From NCBI RefSeq assembly GCF_000710035.2, contig NZ_JMJJ01000005.1:434001-498000 (forward strand): a stretch of DNA of 64,000 bases, read 5' to 3'. This stretch comes from Pantoea ananatis LMG 2665 (GTDB lineage: Bacteria > Pseudomonadota > Gammaproteobacteria > Enterobacterales > Enterobacteriaceae). Both the position numbers and the translations under genes were made by a program. Of the stretch, positions 17,749-26,011 are shown piece by piece; the first letter of the stretch is position 1, and each line of letters begins with the position of its first letter. The notes beneath the pieces are model-generated. The model was not told the origin of the DNA, did no database searches, and saw only the letters and a program-made list of their open reading frames with translations.

Positions 17749-18672
17749 TTATTTTTGGTTCATGCTGGTATATTTGGTGTAGTTGTCTTTGGTGATCAGC
17801 TGGAATGGGATATCAACAATCTTCTGCACTTTTTCACCGTTTGCCAGTTTGATTGCGGTCTGAACAGCGCCTTCACCCTGCCCTTTTGCATCCTGGAATA
17901 CGCTGGCCACCATCTTGCCGTTCTTGATCATCTGCAACGCATCCGGTGTGCCATCCACGCCTGCCACCAGAATGTGTTTATCGTTCTTGCCTAATGCCTG
18001 AATGGCACCAATCGCCATTTCATCATTGTTTGACGCGATGGCATTGATATCATCGCCAGCGGTCATCCAGTTGCTCACGACATCTACCGCATCGTTGCGG
18101 CTGAATTTCGCCGTCTGCTTTTGCACCACTTTAATATTCGGGTATTTCGCCACTACGGCTTCCACGCCTTTGGTGCGTTCGCGGGTCGATTCGTTAGCCA
18201 GATCACCTAATAAAATGGCAACGTTGCCCTTGCCGTTCATCGCCTTCGCCAGAGCTTCCATCTGCAGACGGCCCGCCAGTTCAGAGTCAGAGCCCACAAA
18301 CGCCATTTTGTCGCCTAGCTGGGCCTGGGGTTTACGGTTAACAAATACCAACGCCACACCGGCCTTGGACGCCTGATCGATAATGGGTTTTACGGCGTCA
18401 GTGTCGACGGGGTTAACAATGATGGCGTCAACGCCCTGTCCAATAAAGTTCTGTACCTGCTGGAGCTGCTGGGCCACATCGCCTTTGGCATCTTCGATCT
18501 GGCCTTTGACGCCATCTTTTTTCATCTCATTTTGTACAGCGTTACGCACAATCGTCAGAAAGTTGTCATCAAACACCGCCATAGAAACACCCACGGAAAT
18601 ATCTTTCGCCATCGCAGCGGCGGGCAACATGCAGGCTAACAGTGAGGCAACAATCGTTTTTTTGATGTTCAT
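17749..18672 (-). CDS. ribose-class periplasmic sugar-binding protein
   Basis: This 307-residue protein has a Sec signal peptide (KKTIVASLLACMLPAAAMA, cut after AMA) and the RbsB fold: MAVFDDNFLTIVRNAVQ, VDAIIVNPVDTDAVKPII, FVNRKPQ, AIASNNDEMAIGAIQAL and VAGVDGTPDAL. The acidic and aromatic ligand-contact positions are typical of type I sugar-binding proteins. The DDNFLTIVRNA opening resembles binding proteins for myo-inositol or rhizopine as far as I recall, so inositol is a tentative alternative to ribose or another pentose. It is the first gene of the transport operon. Confidence 0.9.
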   Translation of the reverse strand: MNIKKTIVASLLACMLPAAAMAKDISVGVSMAVFDDNFLTIVRNAVQNEMKKDGVKGQIEDAKGDVAQQLQQVQNFIGQGVDAIIVNPVDTDAVKPIIDQASKAGVALVFVNRKPQAQLGDKMAFVGSDSELAGRLQMEALAKAMNGKGNVAILLGDLANESTRERTKGVEAVVAKYPNIKVVQKQTAKFSRNDAVDVVSNWMTAGDDINAIASNNDEMAIGAIQALGKNDKHILVAGVDGTPDALQMIKNGKMVASVFQDAKGQGEGAVQTAIKLANGEKVQKIVDIPFQLITKDNYTKYTSMNQK

Positions 18673-19128
18673 AGGGACCCTTCTTATTTGTTAACTTGCT
18701 AGCGATTTACGTTTCGAATGAAAAATATCTTTTACATTCACACTGCCTCGCCGGCGTTTTTATGGAAAATTTGAGGTAAGACGACTACGTTGATGCTTTT
18801 GCTAAAATCACCACTGCTTTTCTTATCCGCATGATTTTACTTAACATGCTGACGGTATTGTCCTGACGCTGGTACGTCCATCCCACTTTCAGGCGCCAAG
18901 CAGTTTGTTTATTCCATATATTTCTTTTTTGAAATTTTTATCATAAAAGCACTGAAACAAGCGTTTTGATATCGTCAAATAACAAAACTTTGACATGCGT
19001 CTAACATCTACTGAGAAATGGCGTTAAAGTGAGATCCTGTTAGCAGTTTGAAAAGCAAGCGAATGTGTCTGATATTCACCAATGCGCTGCTTTTACGAGC
19101 ACTTAAACGCAAACCATGAAAGAGGGCT
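18673..19128. other. intergenic, no gene seen
   Basis: This is AT-rich sequence between the divergent sugar-transport operon and the first tRNA-Asn. It must hold the promoter of the binding-protein gene, with a CRP half site (TTCACA) near 18738 possible. I see no convincing open frame, repeat or terminator. Confidence 0.5.
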
Positions 19129-19157
19129 TTGACATCCCTAACCGGCGCCGCTACTAT
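19129..19157 (+). promoter_or_regulatory. promoter of tRNA-Asn copy 1
   Basis: TTGACA (19129-19134) and TACTAT (19152-19157) are separated by 17 bases. A GC-rich discriminator (CGCCCCG) follows, as expected for a stringently controlled stable-RNA promoter. Confidence 0.85.
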
Positions 19158-19175
19158 TCGCCCCGTTCTGACAAT

Positions 19176-19251
19176 TCCTCTGTAGTTCAGTCGGTAGAAC
19201 GGCGGACTGTTAATCCGTATGTCACTGGTTCGAGTCCAGTCAGAGGAGCCA
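19176..19251 (+). tRNA. tRNA-Asn (GUU), copy 1
   Basis: This 76-base cloverleaf has acceptor stem TCCTCTG/CAGAGGA, anticodon GTT at 19209-19211 within ACTGTTAATC, T-arm GGTTCGAGTCC and an encoded CCA end. It is identical in sequence to the copies at 24208 and 31269. In E. coli the asn tRNAs also lie near cbl/nac and are known integration sites of islands such as the yersiniabactin island. Confidence 0.99.
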
Positions 19252-19640
19252 AATTCTTGTTTTCAGGCATGCTTTAAAGCCTTTCAATCCGGTTTTATTA
19301 CGTCTGCGTGAGAAGTTTTTCCGATGCGTAGTGGGGCTAACCTGCGCATTCGGCAAAACAGCAAGTCTGATTGGCATCATTCCCGCTCGATAATAGCGTC
19401 ATAAATCTGTTCCCCAGCCGTACGTGAAAAGCCCCAGCATCCCCCCTTGTAATTGCCTTTTATACTGACTGATTCACAGCGTCTTTCTCTGCTTGTCCAT
19501 CCGAACGGTTCACGCCGCTGTCCTCTCCGATAGCGCCTCGACCAAAAAGAATCCCGCATTGCATCAGGTGCCCGTCACTGACTCCGTCTGCCATCCGCGC
19601 GACGCTATGCGTAAATGGCTGAAAAAGAAGGTCAATCCCG
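19252..19640. other. decayed sequence 3' of tRNA-Asn copy 1 (paralogue of 31345-31700)
   Basis: No intact gene is visible. By eye this stretch is colinear with the DNA 3' of tRNA copy 3. Shared blocks include TGTTTTCAGGC, GCGTGAnAAnnTT, CCTGCGC, TCGATAATnGC, TATACTGAC/GAACTGACC followed by GATTC, TCTCTGCTTGT, GnTTCACG, AAAAGAA and GGTGCCCGTC, in the same order and similar spacing. It looks like two remnants of one ancestral insertion or gene. The next 345 bases up to the chemoreceptor promoter hold nothing I recognise. Confidence 0.6.
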
Positions 19641-19985
19641 CATAACCGCACAGAACTGGAAAAGTCGGTTCAGATTCCGACCTGCAGGCTGGCGCAGTAA
19701 CAGGAGGTATCCTGTTGAAAGCTAGGTTCTTCCGCGCTGTTCTGCGCCCGGTTTGGCTAACGTCTACACGGCCAAGGCTTTCTGTTTGTGAAGCGTGGCG
19801 CTGTCCGCGACAGCATTGGGCAAGGAAGCGCTGCCCATAGCGCTGGCGTGGTCAGGTATGTTTACAGGCAACAGAAGTCTTGAGTCATGTGTTGATATAA
19901 AAATAATGGCTTTTATGGCGTCAGCCCCTACCGATATCCCCTCCGTCTTAAAAAAGCGTCGTTCTGCGGTTTCTGAAAAGGACAC

Positions 19986-20012
19986 TTAGGTTCACTCGTT
20001 CTTTGCCGAAAA
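19986..20012 (+). promoter_or_regulatory. sigma-28 (FliA) type promoter of the chemoreceptor gene
   Basis: TTAGGTTC, an 11-base spacer, then GCCGAAAA. The -10 block matches GCCGATAA in seven of eight positions and the spacing is exact; the -35 block is weaker. It lies 37 bases before the chemoreceptor start, and chemoreceptors are class 3 flagellar genes. Confidence 0.6.
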
Positions 20013-20049
20013 CAACATGGGTACGACAACACCATAACCGGAGAGAATG

Positions 20050-21594
20050 ATGAAGGTATCGACACGACTGTCTGCTGGCTTTGCTTTTTTGATACTGCTT
20101 TTCGTCATCAGTTCAGCGGTTGCAATCAGCAATCTGCTTGAGACGCGTCAGAATATTGATGAGATCGTCAACACCAACCTTAAAAAAGTGACTTTGTCTA
20201 ATGATGCAGGTACGGCGCTGAGAAACATGCTTGTTGAGGTGAGAAACATGGCGCTCTTCTCTGATCAAAAAGCAATTGAGAATGAGTGGGGGCGCTTTGA
20301 AACTCAGAAAGGGGTTTATACCCAGAAACGCACTGAGCTTGCATCCATGATCGAACGCGACCACAACCAGCAGGAAATTGGTCTACTCAGGAAAGTACAG
20401 CAGAATGAACAGGCCGCGCTCACGACACTCGCGACGGCGGCAAACATGGGCAGGCAGAGACAACTGAATGGCCTCGCAGATTATCTGACCAACGTTGTTC
20501 GTCCCCCTCAGCAAATCCTTATCTCCAGTCTCAACGAACTCACGGACATGCAGCGTGCCTTTGCTGAAAACACCGCCGTGGAAAGTAACGCATCCGCCAG
20601 CCGCGTTATCAAAACCTTTATTGTTCTCATCATTGCAACCGTCATTTCCGGCGCCCTGATTTGTCTCGTCATCAGCAGGAAGCTGATGCGCCAACTGGGC
20701 GGTGAACCTGCACAGGCTCAGGCGCTGGCCGCGACCATCGCTTCCGGGGACCTCACCTCCACCGTGCTGCTGCGTCGCAACGACACCAGCAGCCTGCTCG
20801 CCTCACTGGACAGCATGCAGGCCAGGCTGCGCGGCCTGGTATCGCAGATAAAGGATGCTTCCACTTCCGTGGCGCTGGCGGCCGACGAAATCGCCCAGGG
20901 CAACACCGAGCTGTCGTCACGAACCGAGCAGCAGGCGGCCGCCCTGCAGGAAACCGCTGCCAGCATGGAGCAGCTGACCGCCACGGTGAAGAGCAACACC
21001 GCTGGCGCGCAGCAAACCGCTGAATCGGCCCGCGATACGGCCCGCCTGGCCCGTTCGGGTGAGGCCGACGTGCAGCGGATGTCTGGCACAATGCAGGATA
21101 TTTCCGTCAGTGCCGCTAAAGTCCGGGACATTACCTCGGTCATTGAAAGCATCGCGTTTCAGACCAACATCCTGGCCCTGAACGCCGCGGTGGAGGCGGC
21201 GCGCGCCGGCGAGGAAGGCCGCGGTTTTGCCGTGGTGGCCGGTGAGGTGCGGACGCTGGCGCAGCGTAGCGCCACGGCGGCCCGCGATATCAAAGTCCTG
21301 ATTGAACAGGCCGTTGAGCAAGTGGAAAGTGGCGTTGCCGTGGCCTCCTCGACCGGGCAGAGCATCATCAAAATTGTCGGGATGGTCGGCGAGCTGGCGG
21401 AGGCCATGGACTCCCTCTCTCTGGCGTCCTCCGAGCAGATGCAGGGGATTTCACAGGTCAACGTGGCGGTGAGTCAGATGGACGGCGTGACGCAGAACAA
21501 TGCGGCGCTGGTCGAGGAGTCGTCTTCAGCCTCGCGTTCGCTGTCTGAACAGGCGCAGGCGCTGCGCGGTATGGTAGCGGCGTTTCATGTCTGA
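20050..21594 (+). CDS. methyl-accepting chemotaxis protein
   Basis: This 514-residue transducer has TM1 at about residues 8-28, a periplasmic four-helix-type sensor domain (about 30-190), TM2 at about 191-211, a HAMP domain (about 212-265) and a long signalling coiled coil. Its tip carries the invariant SIAFQTNILALNAAVEAARA and GEEGRGFAVVAGEVRTLAQR. It ends GMVAAFHV and so lacks the NWETF-type tail that tethers CheR and CheB; it probably depends on other receptors for efficient adaptation. GGAG lies six bases before ATG 20050 (an ATG at 20047 is also in frame). The ligand is unknown. It sits between tRNA-Asn copies 1 and 2. Confidence 0.92.
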   Translation: MKVSTRLSAGFAFLILLFVISSAVAISNLLETRQNIDEIVNTNLKKVTLSNDAGTALRNMLVEVRNMALFSDQKAIENEWGRFETQKGVYTQKRTELASMIERDHNQQEIGLLRKVQQNEQAALTTLATAANMGRQRQLNGLADYLTNVVRPPQQILISSLNELTDMQRAFAENTAVESNASASRVIKTFIVLIIATVISGALICLVISRKLMRQLGGEPAQAQALAATIASGDLTSTVLLRRNDTSSLLASLDSMQARLRGLVSQIKDASTSVALAADEIAQGNTELSSRTEQQAAALQETAASMEQLTATVKSNTAGAQQTAESARDTARLARSGEADVQRMSGTMQDISVSAAKVRDITSVIESIAFQTNILALNAAVEAARAGEEGRGFAVVAGEVRTLAQRSATAARDIKVLIEQAVEQVESGVAVASSTGQSIIKIVGMVGELAEAMDSLSLASSEQMQGISQVNVAVSQMDGVTQNNAALVEESSSASRSLSEQAQALRGMVAAFHV

Positions 21595-21903
21595 AAACGG
21601 GTTGTGGGTTCATGGTGAAGCATATTTTCTGTTTTCGTAGCGCATCCCGGTTCAACGGGTGACGGCACAGGAATAAAGCCCTGATCCACAGCACAGAAAA
21701 TCACAGGGTTTAGGCTGGCATTGCTGCCGTTGTTGCGCACGTATGACAACAATCGCCACACCCGGAGTAGCCCCCCTTTCACGCGCTCCCGCCTGTTTTT
21801 TACAATGGCATTACACAGCGAATCTCGATGAGGTTCGCTGTTCACTGACGCCTCAACGTCGGAAAAAAGAGGATGCTCCCCGCAAGCCTTCGTCTGCATG
21901 GGT
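21595..21903. other. intergenic, no gene seen
   Basis: This 309-base stretch separates the chemoreceptor from the ferredoxin fragment. Short frames exist on both strands but none has a ribosome site or a recognisable motif. The rest of the oxidoreductase whose C-terminus follows is not here. Confidence 0.5.
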
Positions 21904-22089
21904 TTAAAACTCGACGACAATATTGCCTTTGGGAATGCTACAGCACGACAAAATATAGCCCTCTTCCACGTCCTCATCGGTGATGCCGCCGTTGTGGTTC
22001 ATCTCCACTTCCCCTTCCAGGCATTTCACCTTGCAGGTGCCGCAGATCCCCATACCGCACGCCTTGGGAATATGCAGCCCCAGCTTGAG
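21904..22089 (-). pseudogene. truncated 2Fe-2S ferredoxin domain of a hybrid oxidoreductase
   Basis: On the minus strand about 61 codons encode a plant-type ferredoxin tail. The cysteine cluster CGMGICGTCKVKCLEGE is followed by MNHNGGITDEDVEEGYILS, then the fourth cysteine in SCCSIPKGN and a VVEF end before TAA at 21904. This matches the C-terminus of NADH-dependent oxidoreductases such as Hcr or the reductases of glycine-betaine/carnitine monooxygenases. The flavin and NAD domains are missing and there is no start codon or ribosome site, so it is a remnant. It lies 29 bases past the stop of the protease-nuclease gene on the same strand. Deletion or insertion at the tRNA slot probably removed the rest. 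Confidence 0.75.
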
Positions 22090-22117
22090 GCGTCAGCCAG
22101 TGACGTTTTCTTCGCGT

Positions 22118-23917
22118 TTACAATAGCTCCGGCCACGTCATAATCAGCTTTGCCTGCACAGGCTCGGCCAGCAGGCTGGGATCGGGCTGCCAGCTGTCCC
22201 AGTCGCGAAATGCGCTGAAATCAAGCCCGGTCAGGGTTTCCAGTGAACGAACCGCCACGCGATATTCATCCACCTGCGGCACCGCTTCCGGTTGTAAAAG
22301 CGGCAATACGCGGCGAGGCTCATCCAGCAGCTTATCCTGACTGACCAGCAGTGCGGTGGCCTGCGGCGTGCCCTGTGGACCGATGCGCAGAACGACCTTC
22401 CAGAACAGCAGCGGGACCTGCAAATCCCCGTACTGCCGATGTTGATCGTTCAGTACCGGGCCGGTCAGTACACTAATTTGCTGTTTGGTTTTTAACACGC
22501 CGTATTCCAGGATATAGCGCTCAACCCCTTGCCAATACTGCACGCTCTGGTTAAAGCGAAAATGCTGCGGGGAACAATTAGTGAAGTGGAACGTGTCTTT
22601 ATTGGCGCGCACCGCCTCGGCCGCCGTGCCCCAGGTGGGATCGCTGCGGCGGGTGAGATGACCGCGATCGAACCAGCGACTGAACGCGCTATAAAACGAC
22701 TGACCAGTAACATAGCGGCTGTCGATGCGGCTGTCTTCATACCAGCGGTCACCTTCGGGCAACAGCGAAGGTTGCCCACTGCCGCGGTCAATGTTGATAT
22801 AGCGTGCCCCATCGATATTGGTGGCGGTAAAAAAAGCCAGCCGTCGTTCGGCATTCATCAGCAGAGAAAAGTGCTCGTAATTCAGCCTGGCATCAGCGCC
22901 GTTGCGCCCGTCACGCAGAGGGGCGACTTCCCCTGCACGCGGCGCGATAATCTGTGCCAGATCGACAGGATTGTCCGCCAGAAAGTCTGTCTGAAAACCG
23001 TCGCGATTAGCGTAGTTTTCATCTGGCGCGGCGGCACTGGACTCAGGCAGTAGCGGTGCATTATCGGCCGTGAGCGCCTGCATCAGGATTGCCTGCCCAT
23101 GCGGGGACAGCGCTGGCAACTCGCCCTTCAGCCAGTCGGTGAGCGCACTCATGCGAATGCCTTCGTTAACCCATTTTCCGCTGTCTTCTGTGGCGCCATG
23201 ATGAAGGGCCACCAGCTGCCAGCCGTCGTTGAAGACCGGTGCACCTGACGAGCCGCCTTCACTGTCGGCCTCATAGTGCAGAAACTGTTCGTGACGTGCT
23301 AACAGGGCATTGTTGCGCAGCGTGATTTGCTGTGGCGCACCACCCGGATGATGGATGAGATTGAGGCTGATGCCCAGCGCATGTTTATCATTACGATCGT
23401 TAAGTGCCAGCGGCAGCGGTTGCTCACCGCTGTCGGTAAGCGCCTCGCCAAGCGCTATTAACGTACAGTCGAACGCCTCCGTTGGGCTGGAAAGCCAGAA
23501 GCTCTCAGCATCCACCGCATAGAGACGTCCTGGAAGAATTTCGCCGGATTCGCCCTGGCGATAACCGAACTGCAGCGTGATGCGCCCCGAAATGGCGGCT
23601 TCAGGCAGCACGTGATGATTCGTGACGAAGAGGTTGCCATAGGTCAGAAATCCACTTCCCTTAGGTATGCCATCTTCTCTGACCAGCGCGACGGCGCGGG
23701 CTGCGCGTAACCCCTGCTGTAAAAATGACACCGGCAGCAAGTCGTTAGCGCCCATAATGACGCTCTGGCGGGCCCGCTGTTGAAACGCATAGCGCTGCGC
23801 TCGTCGTGAGTCCGTTTCCGCCTGCTGGCCCTGGCTGAGCGCAGTGCGCGTCTGCTGCCTTTGCCCGGCCGTAATCTCCAGCCTTGAGGCTATCTGCGCT
23901 TTCAGTTGCTCGTTCAT
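22118..23917 (-). CDS. trypsin-like serine protease fused to DNA/RNA non-specific endonuclease
   Basis: This 599-residue two-domain protein starts at ATG 23917 (MNEQLKAQIASRLE), which has GGAG six bases upstream; a longer start at 23983 is less likely. Residues about 1-50 are a charged helical region. Residues about 65-260 form a chymotrypsin-fold peptidase with the triad in VTNHHVLP (H102), AFDCTLIAL (D150) and GGSSGAPVFN (S224), like V8/glutamyl endopeptidases. Residues about 340-545 form an Endonuclease_NS (NucA/Serratia nuclease) domain with the catalytic DRGHLTRR motif (417-424) and the metal-ligand region FTNCSPQHFRFNQ. No signal peptide is visible, so it probably acts in the cytoplasm. 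A protease-activated nuclease that damages nucleic acid after phage or other stress is an inference. Confidence 0.85.
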   Translation of the reverse strand: MNEQLKAQIASRLEITAGQRQQTRTALSQGQQAETDSRRAQRYAFQQRARQSVIMGANDLLPVSFLQQGLRAARAVALVREDGIPKGSGFLTYGNLFVTNHHVLPEAAISGRITLQFGYRQGESGEILPGRLYAVDAESFWLSSPTEAFDCTLIALGEALTDSGEQPLPLALNDRNDKHALGISLNLIHHPGGAPQQITLRNNALLARHEQFLHYEADSEGGSSGAPVFNDGWQLVALHHGATEDSGKWVNEGIRMSALTDWLKGELPALSPHGQAILMQALTADNAPLLPESSAAAPDENYANRDGFQTDFLADNPVDLAQIIAPRAGEVAPLRDGRNGADARLNYEHFSLLMNAERRLAFFTATNIDGARYINIDRGSGQPSLLPEGDRWYEDSRIDSRYVTGQSFYSAFSRWFDRGHLTRRSDPTWGTAAEAVRANKDTFHFTNCSPQHFRFNQSVQYWQGVERYILEYGVLKTKQQISVLTGPVLNDQHRQYGDLQVPLLFWKVVLRIGPQGTPQATALLVSQDKLLDEPRRVLPLLQPEAVPQVDEYRVAVRSLETLTGLDFSAFRDWDSWQPDPSLLAEPVQAKLIMTWPELL

Positions 23918-24161
23918 TCGCATCTCCATGGTTGGGTTTGCTCTCTTTAACCATAGCCGTTTATCACGGAACAGGCGGCACATTGCGGCGCTGCGACACA
24001 GTGGCTAACCTGCAGAAAACATGATCTCTATAAGACTGTTTCGGCGTCTTAAACTGGCCTTTCCTGACAATTTGAACGGCCCTGCCATGCGGTAAACTGT
24101 GGATGAAACAACCAGGCTGCTGAATCATTCAGCAAACGATCCGAAAGCGGGTAAAACCGCT

Positions 24162-24190
24162 TTGACTCAGCATGCCGACTCCATTACTAT
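24162..24190 (+). promoter_or_regulatory. promoter of tRNA-Asn copy 2
   Basis: TTGACT (24162-24167) and TACTAT (24185-24190) are separated by 17 bases, with a GCGCCC discriminator, the same plan as the other two copies. Confidence 0.85.
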
Positions 24191-24207
24191 GCGCCCTGTA
24201 GCACGAT

Positions 24208-24283
24208 TCCTCTGTAGTTCAGTCGGTAGAACGGCGGACTGTTAATCCGTATGTCACTGGTTCGAGTCCAGTCAGAGGAGCCA
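24208..24283 (+). tRNA. tRNA-Asn (GUU), copy 2
   Basis: Identical over all 76 bases to the copies at 19176 and 31269; anticodon GTT at 24241-24243 and encoded CCA. Unlike the other two, it is followed directly by a terminator, which probably shows the ancestral arrangement. Confidence 0.99.
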
Positions 24284-24292
24284 GATTAAAAG

Positions 24293-24326
24293 AAGCCCGC
24301 TCAGGGAAACCTGAGCGGGCTTTTTG
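24293..24326 (+). terminator. terminator of tRNA-Asn copy 2
   Basis: A perfect 13-bp stem, AAGCCCGCTCAGG with its complement, a GAAA loop and a TTTTTG tail begin nine bases after the tRNA. A close relative of this hairpin occurs at 32693. Confidence 0.92.
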
Positions 24327-24350
24327 TTTGCTCTCGTTAGCACATTGCGC

Positions 24351-24380
24351 AGCCCGGTATGTTGTACCGGGCTTTTTTTC
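24351..24380 (+). terminator. second hairpin terminator
   Basis: AGCCCGGTA and TACCGGGCT form a 9-bp stem followed by seven T and C. It backs up the terminator just upstream. Confidence 0.8.
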
Positions 24381-24435
24381 GGTTCATCGCAGGTTAGCGT
24401 GAACCAATAGAAAATGGCAGCCAGAACGTTTAGGT

Positions 24436-24891
24436 TTGTATTTGCCAAAACACACCCTGAACCTTCAAAGCCGCCGTTGTTATGAAGGATTCAGTGTCTC
24501 TTCATACACTGAAATTTCCCACGACACATTGCTCATCCGTCTTCAGTCCGCGGCTTCCCGGGCGCCATGTTGCCGCGGGTGTAACCGCAGTACTCCCCAT
24601 ATTCACGACACTTCCCTGCGACGCGTCAGATAGCGTGAACTGCCTGACCGGAAGGTCTGGCTTGATGTTCCCGTCCGCCGTCTGCGCTGCTCATCATGCG
24701 GCATTATGACCGAAAAAATCGACTGGCTGCCTGAGCGCCAGCGATACACAGCCACCCTGTCAGCGTGGGTTGAATCCCTCGTTCGGCTGCTTCCGGTTAA
24801 GCACGTCGCCAGCCTGACCGGACTGCACGGGCATACCGTTAAACATATTGATTACCGGAGGCTGCAGCGTGAGGTTAGCCGGATTGATTAA
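24436..24891 (+). pseudogene. ISL3-family transposase, N-terminal remnant
   Basis: One continuous frame encodes the ISL3 N-terminal zinc finger (CCRGCNRSTP with the second pair in RLRCSSCGIMTEKIDWLPER) and the following helical domain (SLVRLLPVKHVASLTGLHGHT). It is broken by an in-frame TAG at 24631-24633. The reading stops at 24891, about 150 residues into a protein that is normally over 400 residues, so the DDE catalytic domain is missing. No terminal inverted repeats were found. The element is dead and marks past insertion 3' of tRNA-Asn copy 2. Confidence 0.8.
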
Positions 24892-24990
24892 TAGAGGATC
24901 GTCTGCCTGTGCGGGTAACTGGCAAAAAAGCAGACCCGTAAGACACAAAAAGCGAAGAGATGATAAACTTAACGCACTGCCATAATTCAC
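24760..24990 (-). CDS. possible truncated exported protein (signal peptide only)
   Basis: The 76-residue frame opens with a plausible Sec signal: MNYGSALSLSSLRF, a hydrophobic core LCLTGLLFCQL, then PAQA. It then runs antisense into the transposase remnant, where its sequence is probably meaningless. An AGGCAGG stretch lies upstream. It may be the 5' end of an exported-protein gene cut by the insertion, or chance. Confidence 0.2.
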   Translation of the reverse strand: MNYGSALSLSSLRFLCLTGLLFCQLPAQADDPLLINPANLTLQPPVINMFNGMPVQSGQAGDVLNRKQPNEGFNPR

Positions 24991-25071
24991 TTTTACCTGC
25001 CTTTTCCTGTGGTTTCAGGCAGCAAACAGACAGGGATGAGTAAGCACACTCCTCTCCCATACCTAGTAGCA

Positions 25072-25263
25072 TTACTTATTACTGGCAGCCATAGTTAACC
25101 AGCCGTTTACAAATACAAAAGCGAAATATGCAGGTAAAATTACGTGAAATTGCGGCATCGGTTTGCTCGTCCCGCCTGCGAGCCGGATGAAAAAGAACGT
25201 CAACGACACGACCATCGTGACCCAATATATTATCCTCGGCCAGAGATGAGTCAGGCGTTTCAA
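25072..25263 (-). CDS. small two-helix membrane protein coupled to an Lrp-type regulator
   Basis: This 63-residue protein has two hydrophobic helices: about residues 11-28 (IIYWVTMVVSLTFFFIRL) and about 41-57 (HVILPAYFAFVFVNGWL). The only usable start is TTG at 25263, which overlaps the TGA of the upstream Lrp gene by four bases (TTGA), a translational-coupling arrangement. I do not recognise the family. Co-expression with the regulator, opposite a LysE-type exporter, hints at a link with amino-acid export or membrane stress, but that is only context. Confidence 0.45.
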   Translation of the reverse strand: MKRLTHLWPRIIYWVTMVVSLTFFFIRLAGGTSKPMPQFHVILPAYFAFVFVNGWLTMAASNK

Positions 25264-25730
25264 CCCAGATTTTTAACGGGGAAAGATGTCAGCGGTTTAA
25301 TCTCTTTCAAAACAAACATACTTTGCATCTCTTTAATGCGCGGCAGCCTGCGTACCACCGACATGGCGAACTCCGCGTACGAGTCAAGATCGCTCGCTAC
25401 CACCTGTAAGAGAAAGTCGGCGTCGCCCCCAATGCTGTAGCAGGCCACAACATCCTCTAGCGCGGTCACCTGCTGCTCAAACTTTTCCGCTTCAGCTTCG
25501 CTGTGGCAGTCAATGACCACCCGAATAAAAACCATAACGCCCGAGCCGGTTTTCTTACGGTCCAGCACTGCCCGATAGCCCTTGATCACGCCCTGCTCTT
25601 CCAGTTTGCGGACTTTGCGCCAGCAGGGCGAGGCAGACATACCGATCTTATCGGCAAGCTCCTGATTGGTCATCCGGGCATTATCCTGCAAGATGCTTAA
25701 AATTTTCACCTCTGTCTTATCAAGCGGCAT
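25260..25730 (-). CDS. Lrp/AsnC-family transcriptional regulator
   Basis: This 156-residue protein has an N-terminal winged helix-turn-helix (DKTEVKILSILQDNARMTNQ, then ELADKIGMSASPCWRKVRKLEEQGVI in two parts) and a C-terminal RAM ligand-binding domain (GVMVFIRVVIDCHSE to FVLKEIKPL). Family members bind amino acids and form dimers to octamers. It is divergent from a LysE-type exporter across a 281-base gap, the usual arrangement in which the regulator senses an amino acid and induces its export. DecR and YbaO-like proteins are of the same subgroup; a specific ligand cannot be assigned. Confidence 0.9.
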   Translation of the reverse strand: MPLDKTEVKILSILQDNARMTNQELADKIGMSASPCWRKVRKLEEQGVIKGYRAVLDRKKTGSGVMVFIRVVIDCHSEAEAEKFEQQVTALEDVVACYSIGGDADFLLQVVASDLDSYAEFAMSVVRRLPRIKEMQSMFVLKEIKPLTSFPVKNLG

Positions 25731-26011
25731 ATCAGTCGTATCCTTTCTGTTTAACCTATTTTACAGGCAAATTATTGCCATAATTACGGCACAGAAGCGA
25801 GATTCAGACAACGTATTTCTGCCCAGCTCAGGCATACTTTAATCAGGCTGTATTGCGCAGCAGAGGAATGGCATTAAACGGCACAGAGCAGGTTCTTATG
25901 CTCAGAAGCGGGATGAGCAAGCGGCATCGCATTCTTTCCAGAATGCACGCTCTGTTAACGCAATCACGCCTGTAAACAACGTTCTTATCCCTATTGAATG
26001 AAGGAAACATC

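Noticed and set aside
20718..21321. Long antisense frames within the chemoreceptor gene
   Set aside because: They mirror the high third-position GC of the real gene and have no motifs or ribosome sites.
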